DNA of 35,717 nucleotides from Lachnospiraceae bacterium. Lineage in GTDB: Bacteria; Bacillota; Clostridia; Lachnospirales; Lachnospiraceae. Made by a program: the position numbers and the translations under genes. Position 1 is the first letter of the stretch. The number at the start of each line of letters is the position of its first letter. The notes under the pieces were generated by a model. That model did no database searches. It saw nothing but the letters and a program-made list of their open reading frames with translations, and was not told the origin of the DNA. The stretch covers positions 1 through 35,717 of the forward strand of contig JAFYCS010000061.1 in the NCBI GenBank assembly GCA_017539565.1. Direction: 5' to 3'. Shown one piece after another: positions 31,920 through 35,717 of the stretch.

Positions 31920-33401
31920 ATGAAAAAGAAAACAGTATCTGCTTTGCTTTGTGGGATTGTTTTTATTGCTGTGGTAAGCGGATGTACCGCCGGCTCCGGA
32001 AGAGATACATATAAAGCTGAGCCCACAGAGGCTGAGATCGCAGAGGAGGAGCCGGAAGAAGAACCGGCAGTGATAGAAGCAGAGCCGACGGAAGTGCCGG
32101 CTGAGGTGACACCGGAACCTGAAAAGAAACCGGAAATCGCAGACCGCAGGGAAAGCTTTGAACAAATACTGTATCTGTATAAAGAAGCGCTGGATGGCAG
32201 ATATGATGTTGTACAGATGGACAATATCGGCCTGAATACCGGACTTGAGCAGCTGGGCTGGCCTGCTGACAGGCTGGATGATGAAGTCCGTTATGTTTTT
32301 TATGATGTGGATTCGGACGGAGAAGAAGAGCTGGTCATAAGCAGTTATGGTTATATTACAGATATATGGGGCTATGACGGGGAGAAGGTAAAGATAGCAT
32401 ATATTAATCCTTACCGTGGCACAGCAAGCCTGTATCCTGACGGATTACTCTGTGTGGTAAGTTCAAGCTCCGCGGCAGATTCGACAACCTGCTGGTATCA
32501 GTTCGATACCGGGCTCGGTGATTATTTCCCTGTATTTGAAGAGTTCTGCAGCGAAAGTACCACGGAGTATTATACCTTCAATTACCACGATATTGATGAA
32601 GCGGGAATGAAGGAAGTTGAAGACGGTTATCGAAAGTATGGGGATTATCCTGTATGGATCTACGAATGGTCCGACCAGATCGATGAAACGGAATATGAGA
32701 AACTGCTTCCGAAGAGCAAAGAATTATCTTTGCCTAAGGGGGATAAGATCTCGGATATTATCCTTCCGGAGTATTATGATTTCCGGTACGGTCCGGCAGA
32801 AGCAGGCGGTATCAGCGGAGATCCCGTTGCCATCACTAAGGATATGCAGAAAAAGCTTAATATTTTTATCTCCAACTTTGCTGAACAGGGAATGGGCAGT
32901 TATGATTACGGTAAAGAGGACATGCTTCAGTACGGATATTTTGCTTACAAGTGGTCCTGCCTGAATAATTATTCCGATGTAAAGGTGGATGGTGATTATT
33001 ATTGTGTCAGCTTCGAAACCGTCCAGAAGGTTGTGGAAAAGTATTTCGGACGAAAGCTGGATAAAGCTGAATTAGAGGCGTGCACTGACACCGATATACA
33101 TCACGGCTTTATTAAGAATGGCGGTTACTATATGCCTGCAGCAGACGGTGAGGCCCACACGGGATTTGCCGTAGTGACAGCTATGGAGGATACAGGATCG
33201 GATATCTATCGTATGGAGTTTACTATATTTGATCTGGATCTGGATGCGTATTATGACAATGAGGAGACTATTCCGGCGATGTATTATGAGCTGGGCGCGG
33301 CGAACACAGACAGATCCGATATCATAAAAAGGGCGGATGGGTATGCTATTGCAGCTAAGGAAGGTGATTCCTACAAGCTCAGGTTTTATGAACTGTACTG
33401 A
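31920..33401 (+). CDS. Large lipoprotein with Asp-rich VCBS/FG-GAP-like motif, function unknown
   Basis: The 493-residue protein has a clear lipoprotein signal (Lys-rich start, lipobox VSGC, Cys22) and a Glu/Pro/Thr-rich linker to about residue 75. A domain around residues 120-150 has DVDSDGEEELVI. This resembles the calcium-binding D-x-D-x-D-G loop of FG-GAP/VCBS repeats. The remaining 300 residues, including a tail near residues 310-490, match no family I recognise. It should sit on the outer face of the membrane. A good GGAGGAAG site precedes the ATG. It is 66 nt after the VanZ-RDD gene with no clear promoter or terminator between. Confidence 0.75.
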   Translation: MKKKTVSALLCGIVFIAVVSGCTAGSGRDTYKAEPTEAEIAEEEPEEEPAVIEAEPTEVPAEVTPEPEKKPEIADRRESFEQILYLYKEALDGRYDVVQMDNIGLNTGLEQLGWPADRLDDEVRYVFYDVDSDGEEELVISSYGYITDIWGYDGEKVKIAYINPYRGTASLYPDGLLCVVSSSSAADSTTCWYQFDTGLGDYFPVFEEFCSESTTEYYTFNYHDIDEAGMKEVEDGYRKYGDYPVWIYEWSDQIDETEYEKLLPKSKELSLPKGDKISDIILPEYYDFRYGPAEAGGISGDPVAITKDMQKKLNIFISNFAEQGMGSYDYGKEDMLQYGYFAYKWSCLNNYSDVKVDGDYYCVSFETVQKVVEKYFGRKLDKAELEACTDTDIHHGFIKNGGYYMPAADGEAHTGFAVVTAMEDTGSDIYRMEFTIFDLDLDAYYDNEETIPAMYYELGAANTDRSDIIKRADGYAIAAKEGDSYKLRFYELY

Positions 33402-33455
33402 GCGATCCTGAACATGCCTTTATAATGATTTAAATATTTATACAGGAGGTACAAT

Positions 33456-33576
33456 ATGGGGAAAAAAAGCTAACAGAATGCTGGCGCTTCTGATGACTGC
33501 GGTACTTACTATCGGCAATTTCCCGGTGTATGCGGCGGATGCCGGTGAGGATAATGTCACTGTAAAGGTTAAGTAA
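33456..33576 (+). pseudogene. Frameshifted remnant of a small secreted protein (signal peptide plus short tail)
   Basis: An ideal AGGAGG (33444-33449) precedes an ATG at 33456, but this frame stops after five codons (M-G-K-K-S). The break lies at a run of seven A (33462-33468). With six A the frame would read MGKKANRMLALLMTAVLTIG, then NFPVYAADAGEDNVTVKVK and a stop at 33574-33576. That is a textbook signal peptide with a YAA-AD cleavage site followed by about 13 residues. The in-frame ATG at 33478 could start the second part but has no site. A perfect TATAAT lies upstream at 33421-33426, and a terminator follows. I infer a decayed N-terminus of a surface protein; slippage on the A7 run is an alternative. 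Confidence 0.6.
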
Positions 33577-33614
33577 TTTCGAACCCAGGTGACGGAATTA
33601 ACGGTTCAAAAAGG

Positions 33615-33650
33615 ATCCGGCGGCTTGAATGAGCTGCCGGATTTTGTTAT
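33615..33650 (+). terminator. Terminator after the small remnant gene
   Basis: ATCCGGCGGCT (33615-33625) pairs with AGCTGCCGGAT (33632-33642, one G-U pair) around a 6-nt loop, then TTTGTT. It ends the short unit that starts near 33430. Confidence 0.8.
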
Positions 33651-33653
33651 AAT
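33625..33653 (+). promoter_or_regulatory. Promoter for the large surface protein, overlapping the terminator
   Basis: TTGAAT (33625-33630), 17-nt spacer ending TGT, and a perfect TATAAT (33648-33653) form an extended -10 promoter whose -35 lies in the terminator loop. A second TATAAT at 33697-33702 is closer to the gene but lacks a convincing -35; either could be used. Confidence 0.6.
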
Positions 33654-33731
33654 TTATGGGCTTTTGCTATGATTATGATAAAGACTTTGAGAGACTTATA
33701 ATACATTAAACAAAATATCGGAGGATATACC

Positions 33732-35717
33732 ATGAAAAAGAATAAGCGATACTATTTCAGGAACATTATCAGCTGGATGCTGACACTGTCCATGCTGCTG
33801 GGGACACTGCAGATGCCGGAGCTTGCATTAGTGGTGCAGGCAGAAGAGCCGGAAAATTCTGAAGACCTGGAGATCACCTTGCACAGGGCCAGTGTCACGA
33901 AGCTTCCTGCAGCAGGAGTGGATCTGAAATATCAAGGCTTCAGAAAAGAGCAGTGGCTGCTGGTCTATCCCGGCGAAGCTGATACAAAGATGGAGTATCA
34001 GGTTCAGCAGATCTCTCGAGGAAACGGAGAACTGCTGAAAAATACAGACGGCAGTCTGGTCCTTAACAACGAAGCTCCGACGGATGGATACGGAGATGCT
34101 TTCAGTGCATGGGAGGCCGGTTCCTACCATGTCTGGTATCGTGCGGCTTCGGCGAATGATCTGTTGCCAAGCGAGCCGGGATGCATCAGTGTCAACATCG
34201 CCACGGCTCCGCTGACCATAAGGGTGCCCGATGCAAGTATTTCCTATGGTGATGAATTTCCCACTCTGACTCCGATAGTTAACGGATTTGTTACTCCGGA
34301 GGAACACCAGCATATCGGCACGGTAAAGCTTGAATATCTGAGTGGCGGCGAGTGGAAAAATGCCACGGAAGCCGCGACACAGGGGACCTATCCGGAGCCG
34401 GGGACATATCCGCTCACGGTCTCTTATAGCGGCAACGGTGAGGTGACTTCCTGCTACACTGTCACATCTGTCTCCGGAAACCTAACGGTAGAGCCCAGGA
34501 CGGTATGCCTGAATTGGGATGAGACGAAGCTTACTTATAACGGAAAGCCGCAGGTTCCGACAGTCACGCTGTCAAACCTTGCAAAGAATGAAGATCCTGC
34601 TGCGGTGACCGTATGCATGGCAGGACAGCAGGTGAATGCAGGGCAGGATTATATTGCTACGGCCGCGGCGCTGAGCGGGAATAAGGCAGCAAACTACAGA
34701 CTGCCTGCTGACAATACCAAAACATTTTCGATTGCAAAGAGCAATGATGCCGGGGATATCCCGAACATTGAGATTAGTGTGCCGGTTTCGGCAAACACTT
34801 ATACGGTATCTGTGGCCGGGAAGATGCCTGTGGATGCAGGTGCTCTTACTTACAGTACGGGGACTATATCATCAAACGCATTTCAAATTATCTATAGCGA
34901 TATTGACGTCAACGTGGATCAGAACGGTCTGCTGACGGTGAACATAAATAGAAATATACAGGATAATATAACTGCAAGTTGCAATTTGGTTGTTAATGTA
35001 AATGTTGAGTCGACGAATTACAGCGAGAAAGCGATCACGACGGTGGCATATTTTGTAGGTAAAGGCGATGCCGGCGTCCGCATTACCTCGGGAAATGCTA
35101 TCTCCATAAATTACGGCCAAGTCCCCGGTCTTACACTTGCGGCTGTAACCACATGCGAAAATGCCGGCTCGAATGGGACATGGACCTGGGAGAGCAGTCA
35201 TCCGGAAGTGGCTGAGGTGCAGGGCGGCAATCAAAAAGATGACGGAAATTGCGATTTTACCATTAAGTCCGTCGGAACAAGCAGGATCAGCGTGAAGTAT
35301 GACTCTGACACTGTAACAGGTTATGCAAGTCTGCTCCTTACGGTCAATCCGGTATATGTATCGGTCCCGGAGGTGACAAATGAACTGAACTATACCGGTT
35401 CCCATCAAATGTGCATGGGAAATTATGATAATAAAATATTCAGCGTGTCAGGCGCATCAGCATCGATGCCCGGCGAATATGTGGTGACGATAGCTTTGAA
35501 TGACACTGATAAATACCGATGGGAAGACGGTACCTCAGATGAGAAGTCCATTTTCTGGCGGATCAACAAAATGAACGGTCCGGCCGCTCCCACGGGACTT
35601 ACGGGGATCGCACCCACTACAGGGGATAATATCGACGGAAAGATCAGCGGTGTCAAAAATACCATGGAGTATTCCACGAATGAAAACTTTAGCGGGGCGA
35701 TCCGCTGCACGAATGGC
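33732..35717 (+). CDS. Large secreted surface protein with MBG/YDG- and Ig-like repeats (3' end outside window)
   Basis: The frame is open for 662 codons from the ATG at 33732 (CGGAGG site upstream) to the window end, with no stop. Residues 1-36 form a Gram-positive signal peptide (Lys/Arg-rich start, long hydrophobic core, cleavage near VQA-EE). Then follow an MBG-like domain (about 158-255, PLTIRVPDASISYGDEFPTL) and a repeat beginning LTYNGKPQVPTVTLSNL (256-336). A Big_2-like domain spans about 445-537 (WTWESSHPEVAEV...GTSRISVKYDS), and a further repeat ends in YRWEDGTSDEKSIFWRINK (538-617). These repeats are typical of very large surface proteins of Lachnospiraceae, probably adhesive or stalk-like. 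The wall anchor and effector domains are beyond the window. Confidence 0.88.
   Translation, partial: MKKNKRYYFRNIISWMLTLSMLLGTLQMPELALVVQAEEPENSEDLEITLHRASVTKLPAAGVDLKYQGFRKEQWLLVYPGEADTKMEYQVQQISRGNGELLKNTDGSLVLNNEAPTDGYGDAFSAWEAGSYHVWYRAASANDLLPSEPGCISVNIATAPLTIRVPDASISYGDEFPTLTPIVNGFVTPEEHQHIGTVKLEYLSGGEWKNATEAATQGTYPEPGTYPLTVSYSGNGEVTSCYTVTSVSGNLTVEPRTVCLNWDETKLTYNGKPQVPTVTLSNLAKNEDPAAVTVCMAGQQVNAGQDYIATAAALSGNKAANYRLPADNTKTFSIAKSNDAGDIPNIEISVPVSANTYTVSVAGKMPVDAGALTYSTGTISSNAFQIIYSDIDVNVDQNGLLTVNINRNIQDNITASCNLVVNVNVESTNYSEKAITTVAYFVGKGDAGVRITSGNAISINYGQVPGLTLAAVTTCENAGSNGTWTWESSHPEVAEVQGGNQKDDGNCDFTIKSVGTSRISVKYDSDTVTGYASLLLTVNPVYVSVPEVTNELNYTGSHQMCMGNYDNKIFSVSGASASMPGEYVVTIALNDTDKYRWEDGTSDEKSIFWRINKMNGPAAPTGLTGIAPTTGDNIDGKISGVKNTMEYSTNENFSGAIRCTNG

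Noticed and set aside
1-35717. tRNA, rRNA, CRISPR array, prophage or transposase genes
   Set aside because: I saw no cloverleaf-like segments, regular spaced repeats, integrase or transposase motifs. The only repeats are the short elements listed.

Overview
The window looks like a chromosomal segment of an anaerobic, Gram-positive, low-to-mid GC Firmicute, most likely a Lachnospiraceae member (Butyrivibrio, Lachnospira or a relative). Four things support this: strong AGGAGG-type ribosome binding sites, a sodium-pumping decarboxylase and an Rnf complex, sepF, and surface proteins with MBG/YDG-type Ig-like repeats. The assignment is inference from gene content; no 16S or tRNA gene is present. 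Nearly every base is coding, and most genes lie in tight operons with 1-45 nt gaps or 4-nt overlaps.

Layout. (a) 1-2894: the end of a biotin carrier protein, then the membrane beta subunit and the carboxyltransferase alpha subunit of a Na+-translocating oxaloacetate-type decarboxylase, closed by a long inverted repeat. (b) 3043-8349: an operon of RpiR regulator, HI0933-type flavoprotein, lipoprotein, cmk, ispH and a four-domain ribosomal protein S1. (c) 8425-10422: a lone cheR facing an RNase H-like exonuclease gene across a shared bidirectional terminator. (d) 10533-15671: the complete rnfCDGEAB operon, with the flavinyl transferase gene apbE converging on rnfB from the opposite strand. (e) 16779-18568: a rhomboid protease translationally coupled to a membrane-anchored GH25-like protein that has lost its catalytic acids. 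(f) 18586-19395 (minus): an unusual protein with two AP2-like domains around an HNH-like core. It probably has a leaderless transcript, and its promoter interlocks with that of the divergent thrC. (g) 19480-23689: thrC, a response regulator with a degenerate GGDEF domain, and an M24 aminopeptidase P. (h) 23828-26557: flotillin, a small Ala/Pro-rich protein and sepF. (i) 26711-31853: aroB, lspA, rluD, an AI-2E-family permease and a VanZ-RDD membrane protein. (j) 31920-35717: a large lipoprotein, a frameshifted remnant of a secreted protein, and the first 662 codons of a large secreted Ig-like surface protein running off the end.

How it fits together. The decarboxylase makes a sodium gradient and Rnf couples ferredoxin oxidation to ion pumping, so two sodium/ion-based energy modules lie within 16 kb, together with the ApbE enzyme that would load FMN onto RnfD and RnfG. 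The rest is housekeeping (cell division, envelope, isoprenoid, shikimate and threonine synthesis) with scattered accessory envelope proteins.

The most unusual items are the AP2/HNH-like protein with its interlocked leaderless promoter, the rhomboid/GH25 pseudoenzyme pair, a dispersed repeat inserted inside the rnf operon, a Cys-rich tail on RnfE, a 20-bp palindrome at the flotillin start site, and a promoter whose -35 lies in the loop of a terminator.
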